38,007 nucleotides of DNA from NCBI RefSeq assembly GCF_900110255.1, contig NZ_FODD01000060.1:1-38007 (forward strand), written 5' to 3'. Source of the DNA: Actinacidiphila rubida (GTDB taxonomy: Bacteria; Actinomycetota; Actinomycetes; Streptomycetales; Streptomycetaceae). Each line of letters begins with the position of its first letter. The stretch's first letter is position 1. The notes under the pieces were generated by a model. The model was not told the DNA's origin and made no database searches. It saw only the letters and a list, made by a program, of their open reading frames with translations. This document shows, piece by piece, positions 30,582-37,918 of this stretch. Position numbers and translations under genes: made by a program.

Positions 30582-32552
30582 ATGAAGCCGTCGACCGGCG
30601 AGAAGGTATCGATATCATTCCGGGGCGTGGTCGTCGGGCTGGACGATCCGGCGGGCGCCCCCGCCGCCACGGCACCGTCCCCGCAGCCCCCGTACCCCTC
30701 GGACGCGACCGACGCGCGCGCCGGATCCGCCGCGTCCGCCGGCGGCGTCGCGGCCCGCGCCCACCGGTCGCTGCCCCTGCTGTCCTACCCGCGGGGCGAG
30801 TTGCTGCGCGACGGGCGTCCGCACCGGATCCTCTCCGGCTCGCTGCACTACTTCCGGGTGCATCCGGACCTGTGGGCGGACCGGCTCGACCGGCTGGCGG
30901 CGCTCGGCCTCAACACCGTGGACACCTACGTGCCGTGGAACTTCCACGAGCGCACCCGGGGCCTGCCGCGCTTCGACGGCTGGTGCGACGTGGAGCGCTT
31001 CACGGAACTGGCCCAGGAGGCCGGGCTCGACGTGATCCTGCGCCCCGGCCCGTACATCTGCGCCGAGTGGGACAACGGCGGGCTGCCCGCCTGGCTCACC
31101 GGTGCGCCGGGGATGCGGCTGCGCTCCTCCTACCGCCCGTTCCTGGACGAGGTGGCACGCTGGTTCGACGCGCTGATCCCTCGACTGGCCCGGTTGCAGG
31201 CGTCGTTCGGCGGCCCGATCGCGGCCGTCCAGATCGAGAACGAGTACGGCAGCTACGGCGACGACCGCGGCTACGTGCGCTGGGTGCGCGACGCGCTCGC
31301 CGACCGCGGCATCACCGAACTCCTCTACACCGCCGACGGTCCCACCGACCTGATGCAGGACGCCGGGACGGTCCCCGGCCAGCTCGCCACCGCGACCTTC
31401 GGCTCGCGCGCCGCCGACGCCGCCGCGCTGCTGCGGTCCCGGCGCGACGGCGAGCCGTTCGTGTGCGCGGAGTTCTGGAACGGCTGGTTCGACCACTGGG
31501 GCGAGCCGCACCACGTCCGCTCGGCGGCCGGCGCGGCGGACACCCTCGGCGAGATCCTGGACGCCGGCGGCTCCGTCAGCATCTACATGGCGCACGGCGG
31601 CACCAACTTCGGCCTGTGGTCGGGTGCCAACCACGACGGCACCGCGTTGCAGCCCACCGTCACCAGCTACGACTCGGACGCGCCGGTCGCCGAACACGGC
31701 GCCGCCGGGCCGAAGTTCCACGCCCTCCGGGAGCGGCTGCTGGCCGCCACCGGCGCGACGCCGCGCCCGCTGCCGCCGCTGGCGGCCCCGTTGCCGCCCC
31801 GGGTGCTGCGGCCGGTGCCCGGCGCGGGCCTGCTCGCGGGCCTCGGCGCGCTGGCCGAGCGGGCGGTGGCCTCGCCGCACCCCCTGGGCTTCGACGACCT
31901 CGGCCAGGCCTCGGGCCTGGTGCTCTACCGGGCCGAGCCCCATCTGCCGCCGGGCACGCAGACGTTGACGGTCACCGGGCTGCACGACCGGGCCCAGGTG
32001 TTCGTCGACGGCGCCTGCGCGGGCGTACTGGACCGGGAGACCGGATCGGTCACCGTGCCGGGTGCGGGCGCCCAAGTGCGCCTGGAACTGCTCGTGGAGA
32101 ACCAGGGCAGGATCAACTACGGCCCGCTGCTGGGCCAGGGCAAGGGCGTCCTCGGCGGCGTCCAGGTGGAGCGCCGGCTGGTGCACGGCTGGACGATGCA
32201 CGGCCTGCCGCTGGACGAGTGGACCCCTGAGGAGGTGCGGCGCGCGCCCGCCTCCGCCGCCCCGCACGGCACCTCCGGCTTCGCCACCGCCCGGTTCACG
32301 GTCAACGAGCCGGCCGACACCTTCCTGGCGTTCCCCGGGTTCGCGAAGGGCTTCGCCTGGGTCAACGGCACGCTGCTGGGCCGCTACTGGGAGATCGGCC
32401 CGCAGGTCACGCTGTACGTCCCGGCCCCGCTGGTGGTGCCGGGCGAGAACACCGTCACCGTGCTGGAACTGGAGCGCTTCGGCGACCGGATCGAGCTGCG
32501 CGACGGCCCCGAACTCGGCCCCGGTGAGGAGTTCGTGGAGTCCTTCGACTGA
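30582..32552 (+). CDS. Beta-galactosidase, GH35
   Basis: A 656-residue GH35 enzyme. After a roughly 63-residue Pro/Ala-rich N-terminus the TIM barrel begins at RDGRPHRILSGSLHYFRVHP. The acid/base Glu221 is in AAVQIENEYGSYG and the nucleophile Glu297 in FVCAEFWNGWFDHWG. C-terminal beta domains follow, including NEPADTFLAFPGFAKGFAWV and NGTLLGRYWEIGPQ. It removes terminal beta-galactose; with GH101 next door the likely substrate is Gal-beta-1,3-GalNAc. No signal peptide is seen, so it is probably cytoplasmic and would need an importer, which is not in the window. The ATG at 30582 has GGAGG 8 nt upstream; a GTG at 30627, downstream of operator 3, is the alternative. Confidence 0.9.
   Translation: MKPSTGEKVSISFRGVVVGLDDPAGAPAATAPSPQPPYPSDATDARAGSAASAGGVAARAHRSLPLLSYPRGELLRDGRPHRILSGSLHYFRVHPDLWADRLDRLAALGLNTVDTYVPWNFHERTRGLPRFDGWCDVERFTELAQEAGLDVILRPGPYICAEWDNGGLPAWLTGAPGMRLRSSYRPFLDEVARWFDALIPRLARLQASFGGPIAAVQIENEYGSYGDDRGYVRWVRDALADRGITELLYTADGPTDLMQDAGTVPGQLATATFGSRAADAAALLRSRRDGEPFVCAEFWNGWFDHWGEPHHVRSAAGAADTLGEILDAGGSVSIYMAHGGTNFGLWSGANHDGTALQPTVTSYDSDAPVAEHGAAGPKFHALRERLLAATGATPRPLPPLAAPLPPRVLRPVPGAGLLAGLGALAERAVASPHPLGFDDLGQASGLVLYRAEPHLPPGTQTLTVTGLHDRAQVFVDGACAGVLDRETGSVTVPGAGAQVRLELLVENQGRINYGPLLGQGKGVLGGVQVERRLVHGWTMHGLPLDEWTPEEVRRAPASAAPHGTSGFATARFTVNEPADTFLAFPGFAKGFAWVNGTLLGRYWEIGPQVTLYVPAPLVVPGENTVTVLELERFGDRIELRDGPELGPGEEFVESFD
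30605..30617. promoter_or_regulatory. LacI-type operator 3, in the 5-prime end of GH35
   Basis: GGTATCGATATCA, 12 of 13 positions identical to operator 1. It falls in codons 8-12 of the chosen reading frame and 97 bp from operator 2, which suits looping or a roadblock. Confidence 0.7.
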
Positions 32553-32565
32553 TCGGCGGGCCTCG

Positions 32566-32582
32566 CGGACCGCGGTGGTCCG
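32566..32582. terminator. Small hairpin between GH35 and ligD-pol
   Basis: CGGACC-5 nt-GGTCCG, a 6-bp stem, starts 14 bp after the GH35 stop codon and lies between convergent genes. Confidence 0.5.
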
Positions 32583-32610
32583 GGTGTCCGGGCCACCTCG
32601 TCCACCTGGC

Positions 32611-33621
32611 TCAGGACTCCTTCTTCGCGCGGCTCGGCTGCACCCGCTTCGGCTCGCCGGCCATCTTCGGGTGCTCCGGCGGGTAGGGCAGGTCGCCGAG
32701 CCCGTGCTCGCTCTCGTCGCGGTTGGCCAGGTCGAGGGCGGCGTCGAGCCGGAACGCGTGGTCGTCCATGTCGGCGTGCACGTCGCCGGCCTCGGCGTAG
32801 CGGCCCGGCATCGTGGTGAGGTCGAAGTCGGCGGGCACCGCGCTGCCGACCTCGTCCCAGCGCAGCGGCGCCGAGACGGGCGCGTGCGGGAAGGGCCGCA
32901 CCGAGTAGGCGCTGGCGATGGTGCGGTCGCGGGCGGTCTGGTTGTAGTCGACGAAGATCTTCGCGCCGCGCTCCTCCTTCCACCACGCCGTGGTGATCCG
33001 CTCGGGATCGCGCCGCTCCAGTTCGCGGGCGACCGCGATGGCCGAGCGCCGTACCTGGACGAAGGTCCACTCCGGGGCGATCGGCACGAAGACGTGGAGG
33101 CCGCGCCCGCCGGAGGTCTTCGGCCAGCCGCGCAGTCCGAGTTCCTCGAGCACCTCGCGGAGCTGCAGGGCGGCACGGACGGCGTCGGCGTAGTCGGTGC
33201 CCGGTTGCGGGTCGAGGTCGATGCGCAGTTCGTCGGGGTGCTCGGTGTCGCCGCGGCGCACCGGCCAGGGGTGGAAGGTGAGGCAGCCGAGGTTCGCCGC
33301 CCACAACACGGCGGCCTGCTCGGTGGGGCACATCTCGTCGGCGAAGCGGCCGCTGGGGAAGGCGATGCGGCCGGTCGGGATCCAGTCCGGCAGGTTCTTC
33401 GGCGCCCGCTTCTGGAAGAAGGACTCCCCCTCCACCCCGTCGGGGAAGCGCTGCATCGTGGTGGGCCGGTCCCGCAGCACGCGCAGGATGCCGTCGCCCA
33501 CGGCCGCGTAGTAGCGGGCCACGTCGCCCTTGGTGTAGCCGGTCTGCGGGAAGTAGACCTTCTGCGGGTTGGACACCTTCACGGTACGTCCGCCGACCGT
33601 CAGCTCCAGCGTCTCTGCCAT
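32611..33621 (-). CDS. NHEJ polymerase domain protein (LigD-Pol type primase-polymerase)
   Basis: A 336-residue stand-alone LigD polymerase domain of the archaeo-eukaryotic primase superfamily. Active-site Asp135 and Asp137 are in DELRIDLDPQPGTDY, SGGRGLHVFVPI is the nucleotide-binding motif, and the third acid is in AKIFVDYNQTARDRT. Such enzymes fill in and template ends during Ku-dependent end joining. The C-terminal tail is Lys/Arg-rich (SRAKKES). The ATG at 33621 follows a TAGCGT box (minus strand, 33633-33628) by 6 nt, so it is leaderless. It is divergent from the ligase gene with only 77 bp between, so the two probably share control. No ku gene is in the window. Confidence 0.93.
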   Translation of the reverse strand: MAETLELTVGGRTVKVSNPQKVYFPQTGYTKGDVARYYAAVGDGILRVLRDRPTTMQRFPDGVEGESFFQKRAPKNLPDWIPTGRIAFPSGRFADEMCPTEQAAVLWAANLGCLTFHPWPVRRGDTEHPDELRIDLDPQPGTDYADAVRAALQLREVLEELGLRGWPKTSGGRGLHVFVPIAPEWTFVQVRRSAIAVARELERRDPERITTAWWKEERGAKIFVDYNQTARDRTIASAYSVRPFPHAPVSAPLRWDEVGSAVPADFDLTTMPGRYAEAGDVHADMDDHAFRLDAALDLANRDESEHGLGDLPYPPEHPKMAGEPKRVQPSRAKKES

Positions 33622-33698
33622 GCGTCCACGCTAGGGGGTGGGGCCGAGTGCCGCCCCCTGGCGGGCGCGGACCGGTCGGCGCGAGCACAATCACCCCC

Positions 33699-34760
33699 AT
33701 GGAGCTTCCCGTCCTGCCCCCGGTGCAGCCCATGCTCGCCAAGGCTGCCAAGAAGATCCCGCCCGGCATGCTCTACGAGCCGAAGTGGGACGGCTTCCGC
33801 TGCGTCGTGTTCCGCGACGGTGCCGAGATCGAGCTCGGCAGCCGCTCCGGCAAGCCGCTGACCAGGTACTTCCCCGAAGTCGTCGCGGCGCTGCGGGAGC
33901 AGGTGCCGGAGCGCTGCGTGCTGGACGGCGAGATCGTGATCATCCGCGACGGGCGGCTCGACTTCGACGCGCTGCTGGAGCGGATCCATCCCGCCGACTC
34001 GCGGGTACGTCATCTGGCGGAGGTGACACCTGCCTCGTTCGTCGCGTTCGACCTCCTCGCCCTGGACGACACGCGGGTCATGGAACTGCCCCAGATCGAC
34101 CGCAGGCAGGCGCTGGCGCAGGCCCTGGGCGACGCCACCGCACCGGTCTTCCTGACGCCGGTCTCGACGGACGGCGAGGTGGCGGCGCGCTGGTTCGAGC
34201 AGTTCGAGGGCGCGGGCCTGGACGGCGTGGTGGCCAAGCCGCAGGACCTGCCGTACCTGCCGGGCGAGCGCGTGATGGTGAAGGTGAAGCACGAGCGGAC
34301 CGCCGACTGCGTGGTGGCCGGGCTGCGCCCGCACAAGTCGGGGCCGGTCGTGGGCTCGCTGCTGCTCGGCCTGTACGACGCGGCCGGCCGGCTGCAGCAC
34401 GTGGGCGTCAGCGCGTCGTTCCCGATGGCCCGCCGCAAGGCGCTCATGGAGGAACTGGAGCCGCTGCGGATGGACTCGGTCGAGGGGCACCCGTGGGAGC
34501 GGTGGGCGAGCGAGGAGGCGCAGGCCGCGGACCGGCTGCCGGGCGGGCCGAGCCGCTGGACGGGCAAGAAGGACCTGTCGTGGATCCCGCTGCGGCCCGA
34601 ACGTGTTCTGGAGGTCGCGTACGACCACATGCAGGGCGACCGTTTCCGGCACACCGCGCAGTTCCGCCGGTGGCGTCCGGACCGGGAGCCGGAGTCGTGC
34701 ACGTACGCGCAACTGGAGGAGCCGGTGAGCTACGACCTGGCGGAGGTCCTGGGCCTGTGA
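33699..34760 (+). CDS. ATP-dependent DNA ligase (LigC type)
   Basis: A 353-residue ligase with an adenylation domain and an OB-fold. Motif I is YEPKWDGFRCVVF with Lys29 as the AMP acceptor. Further motifs are SRSGKPLTRYFPE, LDGEIVI, the FVAFDLLALDD segment, DGVVAKPQDLPYLPG (motif IV) and VKVKHERTADCVVAG (motif V). The OB domain includes LLLGLYDAAGRLQHVG. It seals nicks or double-strand ends using ATP and is a separate protein, unlike the fused LigD of mycobacteria. The ATG at 33699 has no clear Shine-Dalgarno and may be leaderless. It is divergent from the LigD-Pol gene. Confidence 0.93.
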   Translation: MELPVLPPVQPMLAKAAKKIPPGMLYEPKWDGFRCVVFRDGAEIELGSRSGKPLTRYFPEVVAALREQVPERCVLDGEIVIIRDGRLDFDALLERIHPADSRVRHLAEVTPASFVAFDLLALDDTRVMELPQIDRRQALAQALGDATAPVFLTPVSTDGEVAARWFEQFEGAGLDGVVAKPQDLPYLPGERVMVKVKHERTADCVVAGLRPHKSGPVVGSLLLGLYDAAGRLQHVGVSASFPMARRKALMEELEPLRMDSVEGHPWERWASEEAQAADRLPGGPSRWTGKKDLSWIPLRPERVLEVAYDHMQGDRFRHTAQFRRWRPDREPESCTYAQLEEPVSYDLAEVLGL

Positions 34761-34787
34761 GCGGCCCGGCCGCCGCCGGAGCGGGCG

Positions 34788-35210
34788 TCAGCCCAGGAAG
34801 CTGAGCCGCACGGTGCGGTGGTGGTTGTCCTTGTTGGTGTCGACGAGCACCACGGACTGCCAGGTGCCGAGTTCGAGGCCGCCGCCGACCACCGGGAGCG
34901 TGGCGTGCGGCGGGACGAGCGCGGGCAGCACGTGGTCGCGGCCGTGGCCGCGGCTGCCGTGCCGGTGGCGCCAGCGGTCGTCGGCGGGCAGCAGGTCGTG
35001 GAGCACGGCGAGCAGGTCGTCGTCGCTGCCGGCACCGGTCTCGATGACGGCGACGCCCGCGGTGGCGTGCGGGACGAAGACGTTGAGCAGCCCGTCGCGG
35101 CCCCGGGCCGCCTCGCGCAGGAACGCGGTGCAGGCGGCGGTGAGGTCGTGGACGGCCTCGGCGGATCCGGTGGCGACGTCGATGACGCGGGTGGAGAAGG
35201 TGTCGGCCAT
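34788..35210 (-). CDS. YjbQ family protein (UPF0047)
   Basis: A 140-residue protein of the YjbQ/UPF0047 fold. The signature is FVPHATAGVAVIE, the acidic ETGAGSDDDLLAVLHDLLP, the His-rich GHGRDHVLPALVPPHATLPV and GTWQSVVLVDTNKDNHHRTV. These His residues form the metal/phosphate site. Relatives are annotated as secondary thiamine-phosphate synthase, but the physiological role is unsettled. The ATG at 35210 is the family start; a GGAGG sequence is only one nt upstream, too close for an ideal Shine-Dalgarno, so initiation may be unusual. It is convergent with the ligase gene (27 bp gap). Confidence 0.9.
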   Translation of the reverse strand: MADTFSTRVIDVATGSAEAVHDLTAACTAFLREAARGRDGLLNVFVPHATAGVAVIETGAGSDDDLLAVLHDLLPADDRWRHRHGSRGHGRDHVLPALVPPHATLPVVGGGLELGTWQSVVLVDTNKDNHHRTVRLSFLG

Positions 35211-35338
35211 GCCTCCATGGTCGCCCGGCGGCTGCCGGCACGGGTCGGCGGCCCCCCGCCGGGGACGCCCCGGACGGCCTCGCGCCGCGCTCCGCGGGCG
35301 CTGCCGGGCGGGCTCTCCGAGCTCTGGGCCAGGGGCCG

Positions 35339-35369
35339 TTGCCGCACCTCGGGATTGGTCTGTACCATT
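35339..35369 (+). promoter_or_regulatory. Promoter with dre-like (DasR) operator
   Basis: TTGCCG (35339-35344) and TACCAT (35363-35368) are 18 nt apart. Over the -10 lies ATTGGTCTGTACCATT (35354-35369), which closely resembles the DasR responsive element (consensus ACTGGTCTAGACCAGT, 12 of 16 identical). DasR is the GlcNAc-6-phosphate/GlcN-6-phosphate responsive repressor of chitin and amino-sugar genes. Confidence 0.65.
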
Positions 35370-35424
35370 CGGCGGGCTCGGCACACCAGCCCCAGCCGCC
35401 GCGCCCGTAAGGGGGACACCCGCC

Positions 35425-36249
35425 GTGAACGCGCCGCACCGGCTCGCCGTCCTGGTCGACTCGTGCCTGCTGCCCACCGTCAGCGGGTCCGGCGACCGGC
35501 TTCCCGACTGGATCCTGCACGGCCTGGAGCGCGGCACCCCCGGAGCGGCCGTCGACGCCGGCTGCGCGGCCGCGGCCCGCAGGGCGGCGCGGGCACTGCG
35601 CGCGGCCCTGCCCGGCGCGCTCGCCGGGCACACCGGCCCGCGGCCCGCGGTGGACGGCACCGCAGCCGCGGCCGAACTGGTGGCCTCCGGGGCCAATCTG
35701 CACCTGGGCGTGCGACCCGATCCGGCCCCGGGCGCCACCGGCGCCTTCGTCACGGGCCTGCAGGCGCACGGCGTGGCCGCGGCGCTCGGGCCGTTCACCG
35801 GCGCGGGCGGCCTGCGGCCCTTCGCCGAGGGCCTGGCAGCCGGGGTCCGCGCGATCGCCGTGGGCCACGCACCGGCCCCCGGCGGCGACGGGCGCCCCGC
35901 GGTGCTCAGCCCGGCCGCGGTCACCGGCACCCTGCGGGGCGAACTCGGCTTCTCCGGCGCGGTGATGAGCGACGCACTGGACGCACCCGCGGTGGTCGAG
36001 GGCTGGGGCGTGCCCGGCGCCGCGGTGCTCGCGTGGATCGCGGGCGTCGACCTGGTCAGGCTCGGGCCGCGCAGCGGATCGGGCGTCCGCGAGGCGATCC
36101 ACGCGGCGGCGGCCCGTGCCGTCACCGACGGCGACCTCCCGCTGGCCCGGCTGGAGGAGGCCGCCGAACGGGTCGCCCGACTGCGGCGCTGGGCCTCCGA
36201 ACCGCGGACGCCGGTCGCGGCGCGGCGGCCCGTGACGCGCGACGCCTGA
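35425..36249 (+). CDS. GH3-like (NagZ-type) N-terminal domain protein, catalytic loop lost
   Basis: A 274-residue protein related to GH3 beta-N-acetylhexosaminidases. It keeps TAAAAELVASGANLHLGVRP, FVTGLQAHGVAAALGPF, LRPFAEGLAAGVRAIAVGHA and RGELGFSGAVMSDALDAPAV, the last of these with the presumed nucleophile Asp. Where NagZ-type enzymes have the KHFPGHG-D-DSH loop with the acid/base dyad, this protein has only LGPFTGAGG, so the general acid/base and substrate loop appear deleted. It is likely a pseudoenzyme or an altered sugar-binding protein. It is also shorter than NagZ. No signal peptide is seen. The GTG at 35425 has AGGGGG upstream. The dre-like promoter suggests amino-sugar control. 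Confidence 0.78.
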   Translation: MNAPHRLAVLVDSCLLPTVSGSGDRLPDWILHGLERGTPGAAVDAGCAAAARRAARALRAALPGALAGHTGPRPAVDGTAAAAELVASGANLHLGVRPDPAPGATGAFVTGLQAHGVAAALGPFTGAGGLRPFAEGLAAGVRAIAVGHAPAPGGDGRPAVLSPAAVTGTLRGELGFSGAVMSDALDAPAVVEGWGVPGAAVLAWIAGVDLVRLGPRSGSGVREAIHAAAARAVTDGDLPLARLEEAAERVARLRRWASEPRTPVAARRPVTRDA

Positions 36250-36647
36250 CCCGGCTCGCCCCGGCCCGCCGGCCGGGCGGCGCTCCTCGCACGCGCCGAC
36301 CCGCCGGACAGCCCGCGGCCGCCTCTCGGTCCTCGCGCGGGGCCGCGGGAAACCGATCCGCGCCGTGCCCGCCGCACCCCGCCTCGCCCGCCGCACGGAA
36401 GGCCGAGGCGGCGCGTTACCTGCCGGCGGAGGACGCGGACGCGCCGCCGGAGTGCCGGGCGGCGGAGGACGGCGTGCGGCCGGGGCCACGGAAACGGTCC
36501 CGCGGCCGACCGGCCGGGCCGCGCGCCCCTTCGCCACCGGGCCGCGGAGCCCACCCGCGGGTCCCTCCCGGGGCGCGCTGGGACCCGGCGGGACCCGCCA
36601 GGACCCGGCGCGGGAAGCATGAGGGCGGCCGGCGGGTTGGTAGAGGC
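36250..36647. other. Intergenic region with GGACCC repeats
   Basis: A 398-bp very GC-rich stretch with no recognisable gene; the frames in it are Arg/Gly/Pro low-complexity sequence. Near 36580-36612 the unit GGACCCG occurs three times at about 10-bp spacing. No terminator or promoter could be identified with confidence. Confidence 0.5.
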
Positions 36648-37748
36648 GTGAACGAGGTAGAGGTCGCCGTGGTGGGTGCCGGACAGGCGGGGCTGTCGGC
36701 CGCCTACTTCCTGGCGCGCGACGGACTGCGGCCCGGCACGGACTTCGTCGTGCTGGACCACTCCCCCGCGCCGGGCGGGGCCTGGCAGTTCCGCTGGCCC
36801 TCGCTGACCTACGGCAAGGCGCACCGGGTGCACGACCTGCCGGGGCTGCCGCTGGAGGACGGGGACCCGGGGCGGCCGTCCGCCGAGGTCGTCGGCGCCT
36901 ACTTCGCACGCTACGAGGAGACCTTCGGCCTGCGGGTCCGGCGCCCGGTGGACGTGACCGCCGTCCGCGAGGGCGAGGGCGGGCGGCTGCGGGTCGAGTC
37001 CGACGCCGGCGTGTGGGCGACACGCGCGCTGCTCAACGCGACCGGCACGTGGGACCGGCCGTTCCTCCCGTACTACCCGGGCCAGGAGACCTTCCAGGGG
37101 CGGCAGTTGCACACCGCGGGATATCGCGGTGCGGCCGGGTTCGCCGGGCAGCGCGTCGTCGTGGTCGGCGGCGGCACCTCGGCCGTGCAGTTGCTGATCG
37201 AACTCGCCGAGGTCGCCCGCACGACGTGGGTCACCCGGCGCCCGCCGGTCTTCCAGGACCGGCCGTTCAGCGAGGACTGGGGCCGTTCGGCCGTCGCGCA
37301 GGTCGACCGGCGCGTCCGGGAGGGGCTGCCCCCGCAGAGCGTGGTGAGCGTGACCGGGCTGGCCGCGACGGAGGCGGTCCGCGAGGCACAGGCGCGTGGA
37401 ATCCTGCGCAGGCAGCCGATGTTCGAGCGGATCACGCCGCACGGCGTGGCCTGGGCGGACGGTCGCGAGGTGGAGGCCGACGTGATCCTGTGGGCCACCG
37501 GCTTCCGTGCCGCACTCGACCACCTCGCCCCGCTCCGGCTGCGCGAACCGGGCGGCGGTGTACGGATGGACGGCACGCGCGTGGTCAGGGACCCGCGGAT
37601 CCACCTGCTCGGCTACGGCCCCTCCGCCAGCACCATCGGCGCCAATCGCGCCGGCCGGACGGCCGTGCGCGACGTCCGGCGCCTGCTCGCGGGCGTGCGG
37701 GACGCGCCGCCGCCGGAGCCCGTCGCGGTCGCGGCCCAGGCCGGCTGA
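36648..37748 (+). CDS. Flavin-containing monooxygenase-like NAD(P)-binding protein
   Basis: A 366-residue two-dinucleotide-binding-domain flavoprotein. The FAD-binding motif is VAVVGAGQAGLSAAYFLARD, the FMO/BVMO-type signature FxGxxxHxxxY is visible as FQGRQLHTAGY, the NADP motif is VVVVGGGTSAVQLLIELAE, and a C-terminal WATGFRAAL follows. It resembles CzcO-type/FMO-related oxidoreductases of actinobacteria. The substrate is unknown, and the enzyme may hydroxylate soft nucleophiles or ketones. The GTG at 36648 is chosen because it starts the conserved VEVAVVGAG stretch; the Shine-Dalgarno is poor (AGAGGC directly before it). It stands alone before the lutA gene. Confidence 0.88.
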   Translation: MNEVEVAVVGAGQAGLSAAYFLARDGLRPGTDFVVLDHSPAPGGAWQFRWPSLTYGKAHRVHDLPGLPLEDGDPGRPSAEVVGAYFARYEETFGLRVRRPVDVTAVREGEGGRLRVESDAGVWATRALLNATGTWDRPFLPYYPGQETFQGRQLHTAGYRGAAGFAGQRVVVVGGGTSAVQLLIELAEVARTTWVTRRPPVFQDRPFSEDWGRSAVAQVDRRVREGLPPQSVVSVTGLAATEAVREAQARGILRRQPMFERITPHGVAWADGREVEADVILWATGFRAALDHLAPLRLREPGGGVRMDGTRVVRDPRIHLLGYGPSASTIGANRAGRTAVRDVRRLLAGVRDAPPPEPVAVAAQAG

Positions 37749-37812
37749 CGCCCGGCGGCTGCCGGCACCCCTGCGCAGCAGCGGTCATCGCCCCGCACCC
37801 CGGCGCCGCAAA

Positions 37813-37823
37813 ACATCGGATGT
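37813..37823. promoter_or_regulatory. Palindrome upstream of lutA, possible GntR/FadR-type site
   Basis: ACATC-G-GATGT is a perfect 11-bp palindrome in an AT-richer patch about 95 bp upstream of the lutA start. It has the shape of operators used by GntR/FadR-type regulators, but the regulator is outside the window. Confidence 0.45.
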
Positions 37824-37918
37824 CTTCTTCCCTGGCGGACTCCGGTGGGGCAGGATGAGCGCATGTGTGATCGACGACGGGACGGCACCGCGGTGTGCGG
37901 GCGGGAGCCGGGGCCGCG

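Noticed and set aside
36365..36622. An 85-residue rightward frame in the gap before the monooxygenase-like gene.
   Set aside because: It is Gly/Arg/Pro low complexity with GGACCC-repeat DNA under it, and has no family resemblance or Shine-Dalgarno.
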